Assembly: GCA_947685225.1 (NCBI GenBank)
Contig: CANTUV010000009.1
Location: 1,612,001 to 1,676,000, forward strand
DNA: 64,000 nt
Source: Garcia nutans
Lineage: Eukaryota; Streptophyta; Magnoliopsida; Malpighiales; Euphorbiaceae
Reading direction: 5' to 3'
Below, one piece after another: positions 49,910 through 62,379 of the stretch. The translations under genes were made by a program, and so were the position numbers. Below the pieces are notes generated by a model. That model saw nothing but the letters and a program-made list of their open reading frames with translations. It was not told the DNA's origin and made no database searches. The number at the start of each line of letters is the position of its first letter. Within the stretch, counting starts at the first letter, position 1.

Positions 49910-51083
49910 AGTGGCGTGGTTTTGAGCTGCAAATGTGGAATATTTTGATGGAATATGTGGTTCAAGTACTGAAGTTTATTGATTTCTGTTTGCTTAGATC
50001 AGTAATTAGACTTCAGCCTTCTTTGGCTTGGATTACTGTTATGAACTTATGGGCACATTTAAATGTAAATAATACTTGGATTCACTTGCTTTCAATTTAA
50101 TGACATTAGGATCTAGTTGTAATATTTGGAATATTTGGTATTTATAATGCTTGCCAGAGAAAATTTGAGTTTGATATAAAGCTCTTTGCCTCCAGTTATC
50201 CTGCGGAACCATTACCACATTTGAGAGTACGCAGAGGTTATTTGCATTACATGCAATGAATATGCATCTTTTTATTCAGACAGAGCTTATTACAAAATTT
50301 TAGTAGGATTATTGCTTCAGTGGAAGCAAAGGATATATAATAGTGTATTTCCTGATGTAACACCATCTTCATACTTATCATCAAAGGACAATCAATAGCG
50401 AGGAGACAAAAGAGACGACAAGAAATGAAGCATTCGTTAAGCAAACTAAAATGATTTTGAGACATTCTAGCAGCAAGTATATTTCTCTAAAAATAGATCA
50501 AAAATTAATTTCTCCCTCCCCTATATATGAATAAAACAGAAAAAAACACTGGGATCACAAAAAATTGATCTTGTTAATAAAAGCCAAATATTTGACAGTT
50601 CAGTGCTTTTAAGTTTACATATTTAAATAACAGGGATGCCCGGGTTGAGGAATGTCAAAGCCTTTTCCTTGCCTCATACTTCTCTTTAATCTATTCCCTC
50701 CTGATCACACATCAACGTTATATATGATTACTTATAATAATGACTTTCTAATTAGAACTCAATATTAACCCAATCTAAAACATATAAATTCAGCTATTCA
50801 CCTTAATTTAACTCAAAAATTCTTTGTATTCACATAATCCGACAAAACTTCTACATGGCAAGCATTTCTGTGTTCTAAAAATGACCTAAGCACTCTATAT
50901 TAACCAACTACAAAAATTTTATTAGAACCTTCTCCCTGATTATATCATGAGAAGGTATGCCATTTTCCTAGAATGCCTGACAGAAGAATATCAATACTTT
51001 TTTTTTTTGCTCAACCGTACTAGATCTTGATGCCAAGTTGCAGTCTACACTGTGTTTGTTGGTTGCGGTTCGGAACTAGACAT
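49910..51083. other. Convergent 3' region between SKP1 and PPR, unit 2
   Basis: Contains the likely 3' UTRs of SKP1 (+) and PPR (-). The 775 bp from 50,423 to 51,197 is missing from unit 1. No other gene seen. Confidence 0.6.
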
Positions 51084-53225
51084 TCACAAACTTGGTGTTC
51101 CAGTTACTTCATCTATCGTCCTCTTGATTTCTTCAATCCCCTCTTGCCAACAATGTCCAACTCTATACTTGTGAACAATGTCCTTCAAGTGCACAAGATT
51201 GCAGCCTGGAATTCTTCGCATCCTTCTTTCTTTCACCATCTCTTTTACTCTGGTAACATCATCCCACTTACCTGCCACAGTATATACATTCAGTAACAAT
51301 TGATAGTGCCAGAAATTCCAAGGTTTCATCTCCATCAGAGATTTCGCATCTCTTTCCCCCAAAGCAACATTTGCTTTGAAACGGCTTAAACTGAGCAAAT
51401 TAGCCCAAACTACTGATTCTGATGAGAAATTCTCATCATCCTTTGGCATGTTCTTTAATATATTCTCTATCTCTTGGATTAGCCCAGCGCCTGCATAAAG
51501 ATTAGCCATGCACCAATAATGTGCAAAATTTGGCTTCGAATTATACTTGTGAATCATTTGGTTGAAATAGTTTCTTCCCTCTATCAACAATCCTGCTCGA
51601 GTGTAAGCACATAGAACCCCTATGCACGTAAGTTCGTCTGGAAGGAAAGCTTCTCCATCTTCAGACCCATATACCATCTCTGCAAATAGATTAAGCCCAT
51701 CTTCTGGATTTCCATGAATGCAGTGACCCAAAATCATTGCATTCCAGCAAACCAAATTTCTATGAACTATGCAATGAAAAATTCTCTGTGCCAGTTCTAC
51801 CTTCTGACATTTACCATACATATCTATCAAAGATGTATTAACAATTATACTGAAATTCCTGGATGTCCTGATAAGAAACCCGTGAACAGCACATCCTTCT
51901 TTCAGTCTAGTTGATTTACCACAAGCATTAAGCACAGCTACCATAGATGTATCATTTCCTCGCGCTCCTGTATTCACCATTTTCCTGAATACCATCAATG
52001 CACACCCAGGGTTATTACACTTCAAATACCCATTAATCATGATATTCCATGAAATTACATTTCTCTCAAGCATTTTATCAAATATCTTATGAGCAATCCG
52101 CAGATGACCAACACTGGTATACGCATTAATAATTGAGTTCCAGGACACCAAATCCCTCTGAAGCATTTCATCGAACACCCTAGCAAATCTCGCAGCAACA
52201 CAACACCCATACAAATGAATCAATGAGTTTTGTACTGGCAGTATACTATCAAAACCGTTTTTCAAAGTTTGTCCATGACATTTTTGCCCGGTCCGGGCAC
52301 AACCCATCTTTGCACAAGAACCGTGTCACTGGGCAAGACTCAACAACGCTTGTCCGTGCGGCACCTAGCAGACTGTTATCCCCGAAGTCTAGCTAAGTTC
52401 AGCCTTTCCCCCTCTAGCAAGCAAAATAGCAACACACAAGAGAGTTTGGAACGAATGATGGTTGTTTTATTACACAAAGAACAGCTTTACAATTGTGTAA
52501 TTACAAAGGAACAAAACGAATGAGGGTTGTTTTATTACACAAAGAACAGCTTTACAATTGTGTAATTACAAAGGAACAAAGGATTACAAAGGAAACTCGA
52601 GCACTAGGTGACACCCTAACCTAGCTTTTGCCTTACAAGCTCTCAAGCATACAATGCCAATTGCTTTGTGTCAAAACTGTCCAATCTTTGTACAAATGAC
52701 CCAACTAGCCTATTTATACATATTAGCACCGACTTTGGCATGCTCCACAAGTAATGGAACAAAAGTATAGCTATTTGGAGAGAACTCATTTCTCAACATC
52801 TCAAAATAAAAATCTACAGCTTTCTGTGGAGTAGAACTAAGTTAGTATGCTTTAATAAAATTATTTACAACAAAAGTGCCTGGCGAATCAATGTATCTAA
52901 AGACCAAAATGGTGTAATCAATAGCACCAAAATCTGACTAATGCTTCAGAAGTTTAGCAGACCAAAAGGGGAAGAGCCCTCAAACGGTCAACTGAGAATG
53001 GATTTGAAAGAGATGTTTAGTGTTTTGACATAATTTCAGAAGCTCAATACTCGGGTGATAGATAGAGATTGAGCTATTTTCATCAATATGAGGAGAAAAA
53101 GAGGAATAAGAAGTTGAAAAGAGAGTGTTTTTATTGGGAGGAACAAGAATTAAAGGGCGATGGTGGGTGAAAATGGTGTTTCCAAGTCTGATTCTAAAGA
53201 GATCTCGCATTGAAATTCTTGCCAT
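51084..53225 (-). pseudogene. PPR protein pseudogene (copy B), interrupted by a solo LTR
   Basis: The C-terminal ~400 codons (51,084-52,307) are open and include PPR motifs (RDLVSWNSIINAY, RNVISWNIMINGY, SLIDMYGKC) and an end region with WDDVTRVKEMVKERRMRRIPG, typical of the E domain. The N-terminal part starts MARISMRDLFR at 53,225 but stops at 52,980-52,982 (TGT to TGA). Further stops lie at 52,938-52,940 and 52,842-52,844, and a solo LTR sits at 52,324-52,749. None of these lesions is shared with copy A. Confidence 0.88.
52324..52749 (-). mobile_element. Solo LTR inside PPR copy B
   Basis: A 426-bp insertion relative to copy A. Read on the minus strand it begins TGTGGAGCATGCC and ends CCCAGTGACA (TG...CA), with a TATA box TATAAATAGG near 52,709. 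A ~70-bp segment around TTGTTTTATTACACAAAG is tandemly duplicated inside (about 52,450-52,590). No target duplication is visible, so a small rearrangement accompanied or followed insertion. Confidence 0.7.
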
Positions 53226-53533
53226 TCATTTGGGATTTTATTTGATTCAAATCTGAACTCGATTTGATCTGAGCCATTAACGCATAATAGTCCTCTTTGT
53301 TTCTTTCTGTTTTCTACGTTTCATGGGAGCACCAAGCCTATGGAGGCGATGAAGATTTCAAGCGAAAAGCTGAAAAAAGAGGTAAAAGAAGAAGAAAACG
53401 ACAACGTATTTAATAACCTAAGAAACAGAAGTGTCGCGTTTTGAAGATATAAGAGAGTTTTTCGTTTTTGTACTGGGACAATTGTAAAAAAAAAAAAATT
53501 CCCTGCAAAAGCCCGAAGCTTTGGGAAAGAAAA
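53226..53533. promoter_or_regulatory. Shared divergent upstream region, PPR / PREY-like (unit 2)
   Basis: 308 bp between divergent starts, almost the same as in unit 1. Confidence 0.5.
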
Positions 53534-53983
53534 ATGGTGAAATTGAGCAGAGTGCTGCTCAAAGAAGCTGGAAATGGAATTAACAAGACTCTTTCAGAAA
53601 TTCTTGTTTGTCCACTCTCCAAGCAGCCCTGGAGGTGCTCTATTTTTAGTCTCTCAAATTTGTTTTTGACCCTTTTTTCATGGTTCTTTTATATAATTGT
53701 TGAATTTTCTTTTGAGTAGGTATTGTGAGGAGACCAATTCTTTGATTAGTGATGCTATTGGTGTCTCTTATCCTGTAAGTTCTAAATTTTCTGAAGATTT
53801 TGTGAGAAAACCCTTTTGGGTTTTCCATTTTGTTTGTTTTATGATTGATTTCTTGCTTAGATTTTCTTTTCTTTTTCAAAGATAAAGGATGGGATCCCTT
53901 GTTTGGTTCCAAGAGATTGCAAGATACTTGAAGCTGGTGATGAGACGAAACCTGATGCTGTAATGAATAAGGAGCAATCATGA
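53534..53983 (+). CDS. PREY-like UPF0434/Trm112-family protein (copy B)
   Basis: Exons 53,534-53,634, 53,720-53,774 and 53,882-53,983 give 85 residues with an intact frame. The splice sites equal those of copy A. Differences are tryptophan before RYCEE in place of serine and VPRDCK in place of VPKDCK. The tryptophan sits next to a conserved PLSKQP segment and may be unusual. Confidence 0.85.
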
Positions 53984-54239
53984 GGTAGTCAATAAAGCTC
54001 AAATAGATGTGATTTGAAATCATATTTGCTTTAGAAAGAACTACTTTTATTTGGCTTTTCAGAATTTGGTAAACTTGTTCATTCAATCTTGAAATAAAAA
54101 CTTCTCTTATATTTGTCTCTTTATCAATATCAACAAATGCAAGACCGGAGTCACATTCTTGTGTCTACCTAATATTTATTTTTATTGTGGAGAGAAATGT
54201 GTTGAATGAGCTAGTTTAATGCTTCCAAATGCAGCCTAA

Positions 54240-55322
54240 CCATGGCCACGGTTCGGTTAATCGGAACCGTTGATTTTGAATTAACGGTTCTGGTTCATAA
54301 TTTTTGTGAACCTTAACCTTAATCGGTAAAATCCGATTCACTTACGGTTTAGGTTCTTAAAAATCGATCCGGTTCGGGTTTGAACCGCCAGTTCAAATTA
54401 TTTTTTTAAAAAAATTATATTTAAAAAAAATAATATTATTGATATATGATAATATTTTTTATGAGATTAAACACCACTTATAAAATTAATAATATTGTTT
54501 AAGTTATAAATATTTAATATTACAATTAAAGTATAAAGAAAAAATTAAAAAATGTTTGAACATAATTACTAAAAATCAATTAACTACATAAATTATAATT
54601 ATAAATATTTAATATTACATTTAAAATATTCAATAAATATAAATAATTAAAATATTAACAATAAACAATAAATATTACTAATAATAGTAACAAATAATAA
54701 TAATAATAAATAATAAATATTACTAATAATAATAAATAATAATAACAAAATAATAATAATAAGAATTTAAGAGAGTAGAAATTAGAGAATTGAGAGAGTT
54801 AAAAAATTTAAAATTAAATTAGATAATTAAAATTTGATAATCGAGGGAAATTGTGTAAAAATTAGAAAATGAATTAAAAAGATATTGTATTTATAGTTTT
54901 TTTAAATTTTTTTATTTATATAAAATACCCCTCAAATTTTTTTTTTCTGTTAGTAATATAAATTGGTAAAATAGATATAAATTAAAAAATTTAAAAAATT
55001 AAAAAAAATTTTAAAAAAGTTGCCAACGGCACATTGTGCCGTTGGCAACAAACATACTGCACATGGCAGTGTGCCCACACTGCCATGTGCAGTGTAAACT
55101 GTGCAGTATGTGTTACACAGTTTTTTTTTTTTTTTTTTTTTCGATTTTGAATCGGAACCGCTGGTCCGGTTCCGGTTTAAAAATTTTAGAACCGAAACCA
55201 GAATCTTAAAGGAAGGTTCTGATTACGGTTTTGAACCTTTAATTACGGTTTATGGTTCGGTTCATTGAATCGAACCGAAACCGCCGATCCGGTTCAACAG
55301 TTCAACAGAACCTTGGCCATGA
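54240..55322. mobile_element. 1.08-kb inverted-repeat element, present only in unit 2
   Basis: Ends CCATGGCCACGGTTC and (reverse complement of right end) TCATGGCCAAGGTTC, flanked by CTAA (54,236-54,239 and 55,323-55,326). The equivalent place in unit 1 is empty. Subterminal regions are dense in GGTTCGG/CCGAACC words. The core is AT-rich and ends with perfect hairpins at 55,019-55,049 and 55,057-55,092, then a run of about 22 T. No coding capacity. Superfamily uncertain. Confidence 0.85.
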
Positions 55323-56004
55323 CTAAATCCTGTGTGTGCAATGTAGTTACTTGGTCACTTTATCCTCGGAATTTAAAAAATAACAAATGTGATTCCAACT
55401 AGATAATTAGCTGCTTCATATTTCTACTTTGCCAAGTTTAAGTATTAAATTGGTTATTTTAAGTCCTGAAGGGAAAATTAACTAATAGTGCCAATTACAT
55501 GGGGCAAAATAAACGTTAGGCCAATTTTTAACTATGAGAAGCTTAATCATGTTGGATAAAGATAAATCTTTCTCTATTCTCTCTCTCTTTTTTTTTCCCT
55601 AAATTTTTTTGAGGGGTTGGAAGGTGGGTGGCTTATATGGGAGACTGTTGTGTTTATTTCAATTGTTGATTTTTTCCTTTATGATATATGCTATAAGATG
55701 AGAAGTGGATCCATATATGACAGACTCTAACTAGTTTCAGATTAAAGTTTAGCAGATCGTACCTTCTGTTATAAGAAAAAGCGTAAATTGTGTATTGTTA
55801 TAAGAGGTGGAAGCATATCATAACAGACATACTAGTTTGGGATTAAATATTTTGTCAAGTTCTGTGTAATTGTATAAGAGGTTCTCTTATCAACAATTAT
55901 TGAGAAATTATAATTTTCTCTATTTTCTAATTTAGCAAACATTACCAAGGATATAAATATGAATTTTGACCAGCCTACAAGGGTCATAAATAATCTTCTT
56001 CCAC

Positions 56005-57066
56005 CTTCGAGGTTTTGATCATGTTTTATGCTTCAGTTCAGTAAATTTTTGTTCAACTATTTTAATCCACACTTGTGAAGGTCAATTCGATTATGTTTTA
56101 TTTGCACAAATAGGATAGTCAGATTAGGTATTGTGAATGTTTTATCTCCTCATGCCCAACATTTATTCTCTCTGCGGTTGAATCATTTTGATGTCTAACC
56201 TGCCTGGATAGTTATCTGATCACCTGATTTGTTAGATTTGCATGTTAGGTACTTAAGTTTCTTGTTCTTTAAATGTGTTGATAAGAACTTGACCAAAAAG
56301 TTGTGTAGTTGTGCATGTTTGAGAACCATTTGCTAGAAAGAGAAGGAGAGATAGATCTTGGATTTAAGTTTCATAAATCACATTGAAGCCTGGTCAATAT
56401 AAAATTTTGATTTTGAAACAAATCTGTAATTCTGTCTATTTATTAGATTCATGAACTCAATTCAGTTCTATTCAATTTGTCATTAGATTTTCAATTTCTA
56501 TCAATAATGTTTTATAAAACTCTTGGACTCCTGAAACCGAAATATCTTTACTTTCACACAATTCATACAAGGTTCACCAACCGATTGATACTTCACTGTC
56601 AAAGTGATTGTTGTAGTAATGGTCTGAATAAATATATCATATTAAAAATATTAGCATGGTCAATAAGAAAAATAAACTTTATTTTGATAGGGCCTAAGGA
56701 TTCTTAATTATAATTTTCTTGAAAATTATTCGTTGAGAAATTTTCATGTAGCGAAAGATGAGAAGATGATTAAATTAGTACTTCGATTGCAGGATACGAC
56801 TTGAAGACAACCTACTAAAAGAATGAATGAGGCTGAAGTTGAGCTACTAGGTTGAGAGGTTAGTGGGTATTTTACTAATATGAAATGGTCATAAGTATCA
56901 TTCATGTTTTAGGTACAACAGCTTTTTTGTTGGAAACTCAAAATCTCCTCCCTATATCTAACAATTCTTCCAAACCACTCAAATTAACCATTACTTGCAC
57001 ACTCCATCCTTGCTTAAGTCCTCTTATTAAAGATGTAATTGAAGTGCTAATCCTCCATTAAACCAA
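56005..57066. other. Unique spacer after the duplication
   Basis: No supportable gene; the ORF at 56,477 resembles nothing. The last part is the upstream region of the RING-H2 gene. Confidence 0.5.
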
Positions 57067-57489
57067 ATGGTTTTCAAGAAATTAGCTGCTTTCTTTTACA
57101 ACTTTATTGGTCTAAGGAGACGGCTAAGAATTAAAGATGTTACATTGTACAGGACCGTAACATTAGATGATGTTTCGGAGAACTCTAACGAGAGTGCATT
57201 TAAATCTCTCGAAGGAATAGGGTCGAGCGTTTCAACTGAACTTGAGATGGAGGACGAATTCTGTTGTGTTTGCTTGTCAAGATTGAAAGGAGAGAAGAAC
57301 ATGCGTGTTCTTCCTTGTTTGCATAAGTTTCACAAGGTATGCATTGACAGATGGTTCAATGCTTGCCGGAAAACTTGTCCGGTGTGTCGGTTTGCAATGA
57401 GGGAAGAAGAGAGGTCATATAAGAGAGAAGAACAGTTCACTGAAGAGATGGTAATATGGTTTTCTTCTTTTCATGTAGCTGGCTTTTGA
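57067..57489 (+). CDS. RING-H2 zinc-finger protein, probable E3 ubiquitin ligase
   Basis: A single-exon gene of 140 residues. Residues about 65-110 form a RING-H2 domain: CCVC, then C-L-H at VLPCLH, KFHKVC, and CPVC. The spacing before CPVC is 11 residues, one more than usual. This type of domain recruits E2 enzymes to transfer ubiquitin. The N-terminus has a hydrophobic stretch (LAAFFYNFIGL) followed by RRRLR, possibly a membrane-proximal segment, but no clear ATL-type transmembrane helix or GLD motif. The tail after the RING is short. Substrate unknown. Confidence 0.82.
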   Translation: MVFKKLAAFFYNFIGLRRRLRIKDVTLYRTVTLDDVSENSNESAFKSLEGIGSSVSTELEMEDEFCCVCLSRLKGEKNMRVLPCLHKFHKVCIDRWFNACRKTCPVCRFAMREEERSYKREEQFTEEMVIWFSSFHVAGF

Positions 57490-58324
57490 AGTTGTAATAA
57501 TGGAACTTCTTACTAAGTTTTGATTGATATAATTGGAGCCTTTTCTCAAAAAAGAGTAAAACTAAGGTGCTGAATGCTGGTAATTAAAAATTGACTTATT
57601 ATTTTATATACTTTTTAATTTAATTAATATTTTTAGTATAAATATAATTAAACAATTTAAAATAATTAAACATTAAAAATTTTGCTTTTTTATATAAAAA
57701 AATTTAATTTTAAATGTTGAGTTACATTATTAATCACCACTTTATTGGATTTAAATTATGATTTCAGTGACTGCAAAAATTAATTTTGAATTTTAAATTT
57801 TTACTAATAATAGTTTTACATATTTATAGTAACTCCACATATTCTTATGATTTTAGAACCTAGCATTTATCATTTAAGAGTTGCTTTTGATATTGCTATT
57901 TTCAAATTTTATTTTTTTTCCAATTTAATTACTGTGCAAGTGTGGTATAATTGTTAGTGAACTAGCACTTCAATGTTATTTTGATGTTGGAAATTGATAT
58001 ATTTGCTGAATATTCTGCTAATTGAAGAATAATTGAATCATTAATTTTATTAATTGAATCATTAATAAAGGAAAAAAAACATTGAAGAATAATAACCCAT
58101 ATAAACCAACCTTGGAAAATTCCTTTTTTTGTTTTTTTTACCTGACGCTATATTAAAAAATGTTAGTTAAATTTTAAATGTTATAATTTTTTAATAATTA
58201 AAATAATATTTCTAAAGTAGTTTCCTAACAATATTTCAAGTGGCATTTTGTAAAAGAATAATTCCAATATGAATATAAGATCCCAGTAGCATATCAACGA
58301 GCTTTTTCTCCTAATATGTAGAAT

Positions 58325-58672
58325 AAAAATATAAATAATTTTCCAATTTTATTAGGTTAAATTTTAAAATGAAAATATAGAAAAACAATTTGCCACCCTT
58401 TTTTCCCATATTTGAAATGAGGGAAAAAGAAAAGTCGAAATAAAAGTCCAAAAAATTAAAGTATAAAAATATAAATAATTTTTATTAGGTTAAATTTTAA
58501 AATGAAAATATAGAAAAATAATTTACAAGCCTTTTTTTTCATATTTAAAATGAGGGAAAAAAGTCGAAATAAAAGTCCAAAAAATTAAAATTTCCATTTT
58601 TTTAGGCAGTTAAATTTTCCATTAAATTAAGTTAAAGGAGGGAAAAAGTCAAATAAAAGCCCAGAAAATTAA
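58325..58672. repeat. Tandem repeat, two and a half units of about 138 bp
   Basis: Units contain AAAAATATAAATAATTTT, TTAGGTTAAATTTTAAAATG, a pyrimidine tract and GTCGAAATAAAAGTCCAAAA. Copies begin near 58,325 and 58,463; a degenerate partial third ends near 58,672. Confidence 0.7.
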
Positions 58673-59359
58673 TATTCCTAACCGCTGGACGACAATGGAA
58701 TTTATGTTTGTGACTAAGAAAAGTGTCTAATCTCAGCAGTGTGATAAACCCTAAACATGACGGAGAGATCAAAGGAAAGATTGTAATGGTGCCCACAGCC
58801 TCTTGAGGAAATTACTTCTAATGTATTTTGACCAATTTTACAATGATCTTTCTCGACCAAAATCAAAGCAGAAGCCAAATCCTAGAAACAGTGAAAAAAA
58901 AGGAAAGAGAAAGAGAGGGATTTAGAAGCAAAGGAAAAGAAAATTACATAAGATAACAAATGAACACTTAAATCTCTCAATATTGATCTCATTGAAGATA
59001 GAATATTTTACGTAGAAAACATTAATTACTTTATTTAAGCTTAACATCTCTCAATGTGTAGCCACTTCTTCAGATAATCAAGAAAGTTGGACTAACAAAT
59101 TCTTAATGCAACCAACTGCCTGCCAAGGTAAAAAAAAAAAGTGCCGACGAGAAGTACAAATTAGAAGTACAAAGAGAGTTTCCTTATTAGCATGGTTTAT
59201 TCTCTCACAATCAATTATATTAGAGTCCATTTTCTATAAGCTTAATGATAATTACCTTATTATGAGGGAAAGATATACTATTTTCATATATGTTAGTTTG
59301 TTGAATAATTAACTCAAAGTTCAAAATATTTTATTCAAACTTATGATTAGATCTTAGAT

Positions 59360-59565
59360 AAGAAGAGATTTAGAGACAGAAAAAAAATATATTTACAGGT
59401 TAAGAAAAATGTGACTAAGCGTGATTCAGTATGACTTAACAAATTTATATTTATAAATTAAGAAAAAATAAGTTTAAGAACACTGTATGATTAAATTAAA
59501 AGTTTAAAAATTAATTGACTAAATGAGTAAAGTTTAAAAAATTAGGTTTGTATTTAGCCTAACTA
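59360..59565. mobile_element. Single arm of the family seen at 447-1,135
   Basis: Shares TTAAGAAAA..GTGACTNAG, TATGATTAAATTAAAAGTTT and TAAATGAGTAAAGTTTAAAA with the right arm of the first element. The opposite arm was not found, so it is a truncated relative. Confidence 0.5.
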
Positions 59566-60345
59566 AAAAGATTCCATTGAACAATAAAAATCATGAAGTA
59601 ATTAATATTAATTGATTTGCTGGTTATCAATTATTAATAGCATAAATTCATGTAAAAAAATAAATAAAATATTAATTTTTATTTGCCATCCACCATAAAA
59701 TTAGTAATTTTTTACTGATTAATATTTTGCTTGAGATTAATTATAATGCAAAAACAGTTACTATTTTTGTAAAATATTGTTTTGTTATATAAAAGAAGCA
59801 TTGATTTGTCTATAAAGAACTATTGTTTTGTCATATAATTATGACTCAAAAATTAATTAATGTCCATTGTTACCCCTCAAATTTGTTTTTTGCATTCACA
59901 GAACCTCAAATTCACACTGCTCATTCCTTAGATGTTAGAGCTATTAACGGCGGATGATGTGACCATGTGTGCTGATATGACATATTGACAAGATGCTGAT
60001 GTCAACATGTCATGTCATTACACATGTATACAATATTATCTTGCCATATAATAATTATTAATAATTTATTAATTATTAATTTAATAATTTATAAAAATCT
60101 AATTTTAAGATTAGTAAAATATATATATTTATTTATTTTGATAATAATTACATGAAATGTGTTTAAATATCCAGTTGACATAATTCTGATCATATAAAAA
60201 GTAATTTTTTTTAATAAAAAGTAGAATGTGGTTGAGACGGTTAAACTTTTGGTGGGGGATATGAGTTGGTGTCTTCCTAAAAGCTCACTGATCTATATAA
60301 CCAATGAGGATCCTGCATAGAATTAAATTTCCAAAAGCACGTATG

Positions 60346-61026
60346 ACTTTTTACATTTCTTGCCATTACATGGAGCATATGGCTTGAAGGAAATAATATG
60401 GTTTTCAACAACTCAGTGCTAGCATTGGACAAATTTTTCGATGTGGTGTTAATTAAACTGGCTAACTGGGTTAAAGCCTTTGACCCTTCTTTCCCCTATT
60501 CCGCTTCTTCTTTCTTCGGAGCCTCCACCTGTGTTAAAAACTGGGACGCCTTGTGAATGAGTCATGCATTGTCAATGTGGGAACCTCCAATTGTTGGAGT
60601 TTTAAAATGAAATGTGGACGGGTCTGTATTTGGGAAACCTGGTGCAGAAAGAGTAGGGGGAGTTTTAAGGGACTCATTAGGTAATTTCATTGCAATTTTT
60701 TCATGTTTTGCAGGGGTCACAGACTCTAACAAGGTAGAGATTCTTGCTATTTTGAAAGCTCTTGAGATTTATTCAAGCCATGAGTGGGCTAAACAACAAA
60801 GTTTAATCATCGAACTGGATTCGTCGAATGCCATCGCATGGGTGAATGGATGCTTCGATAAGGCACCTTAAGAGTTATAGGGTATCTTGTGTAACCTTAA
60901 GAGCAAAAGCAATCTACTACCTTCAATAAGCTTCTCTAAGGTTCCTAGAGAGTCAAATTCTGCAGCAGATCACTTTGCCAAAGCAAGAGTCTCTAGGATA
61001 TTTGATTTAATTTCTTGGCTACTTTA
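60346..61026 (+). pseudogene. LINE (L1-type) RNase H region, degraded
   Basis: An upstream segment has the LINE linker signature WSIWLEGNN. The RNase H domain follows with NVDGSVFGKPG, GGVLRDSLGNF, KVEILAILKALEI, IELDSSNAIAWVNG and, after stops, VPRESNSAADHFAKAR. The catalytic acids D, E, D and D can all be placed. Lesions include TGA where tryptophan is expected just before NVDGS and a TAA after CFDKAP. This is the C-terminal end of a plant LINE ORF2, or the same domain captured by another element. Confidence 0.8.
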
Positions 61027-61793
61027 AATAGATGCCCCTCTATTCAATAGCTTTGTTCAACCTTCAACCATGAAATGGGAAGTTGCTCTCTTTGATCAAG
61101 TTGCTGACACTGGTTGCTGCCTCTGGTATTTGGTTGCTCTTTTTGGCTCATTGTTTTTTTATGCATTAATCTACTAATATTAGCTGCAAAGTGGTGCTCT
61201 ACTTAGTGCAAACATCACGAACTATCATATAGCTATGTTCATGATCATTAGAGTTGCTGGTCTAGCAGTGCCTTAGTGCTTATCTGCAAGCCTGCATCTA
61301 CTTGAAGAACAAACAACAAATCCATGGCCGACGATACACTTCCTCCCATTGTGATATATGGCACTAGGTCCCTTTAGAAGTTAATAATGTGAATTATTGA
61401 GTTGAACTTTTTGATGGTCTGGCACACTCTTATGCTCCTTTTCTGCTTTTAGTTGCAATGCTTTGCTAGAAAAGCTTTTAGTTTGGTTATCCTTGTCTTA
61501 TTCTATATTGAGGTAATCTTCTGTTTATTGTAATTGACGTCATGGGATTTTTTTTTTATATTTTGGGATGTTTTAGGCTGGGTCGATCCTTTTGGGTTTT
61601 GGTTTTATTTTGGGTAGTTTCCGTCCCAATAATATGTTTTTCCCATTTCAAATATAATTAATAAAATTTGACCTTCTATAAAAACGAAGGTTTGAATCCT
61701 ACCATCAACAATAATTTTAAACTAATTTTCACTCTAATTTTGTAGGTGCTGACGTGGCATGCTGATGTGACACCATATCAGGATACATATTGA

Positions 61794-62379
61794 CAGTGAT
61801 ATATCTACGGGGCATGGGTGGTCCATTGCCTCTCTACACCAATCTTATTTGTGTATATATATATATATTATAATATATTAAATCTTTACAATATGTATAT
61901 TAAATTGATAAATTTACTCTACATATTCATTAACTTTAATAATTTTTAATTTGTATCCTAAAATTGGTATTAATAATTATTTTGCAATTTGATTGTGAAT
62001 TGAGTTTAGAAATTTTGTTATTAGACTAATTATTTTATAAAAAATATTCTATCATGTAAATTTATTAAAAAAATTAGTTTAAACACTTTTTATAAAAAAA
62101 GTTTAAACACTTTCTTTAAAATATCTCAAAAATTATAAACATTTTAAAAAATAATATATATCGTATAATTTTTCAATGTAACATTTAAATATTAAAATAA
62201 AATAATAAAAAATTCAATATTTTAATATTTAATATGAAATCAAATTAAATATAAATGTTAATGCCAATTATTTATATTAATTTTTTAATATAAAAATAAA
62301 ATTAAATATAAATTCATCTATAATTTTTTTTTTTGGAAATTTTGCCCTTCAGTTCATATCAATCTTGGTTCTGCCACCA
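61794..62379. mobile_element. hAT-type non-autonomous element (586 bp), nested
   Basis: A perfect 8-bp duplication CATATTGA lies at 61,786-61,793 and 62,380-62,387. The left end is CAGTGATATATCTACGGGG. The right end, reversed, is TGGTGGCAGAACCAAGATT, resembling the CAGTGGCGGAACCAGGA ends of the element at 1,802. Terminal repeats are decayed; the core is AT-rich and non-coding. Confidence 0.65.

Larger units (their letters stand above)
29185..56004. repeat. Tandem segmental duplication, unit 2
   Basis: Begins CATAAGGAT like unit 1 and ends CCAC at 56,004, after which the sequence (CTTCGAGGTTTTG) is unique. Gene order and orientation equal unit 1. Much of the extra length is the retrotransposon block (30,157-43,746), a solo LTR (52,324-52,749) and an inverted-repeat element (54,240-55,322). 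Confidence 0.93.
57490..59854. other. AT-rich intergenic DNA
   Basis: No gene found. It contains the tandem repeat at 58,325-58,672 and the inverted-repeat-element fragment at 59,360-59,565. The ORF at 59,106 is unconvincing. Confidence 0.5.
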
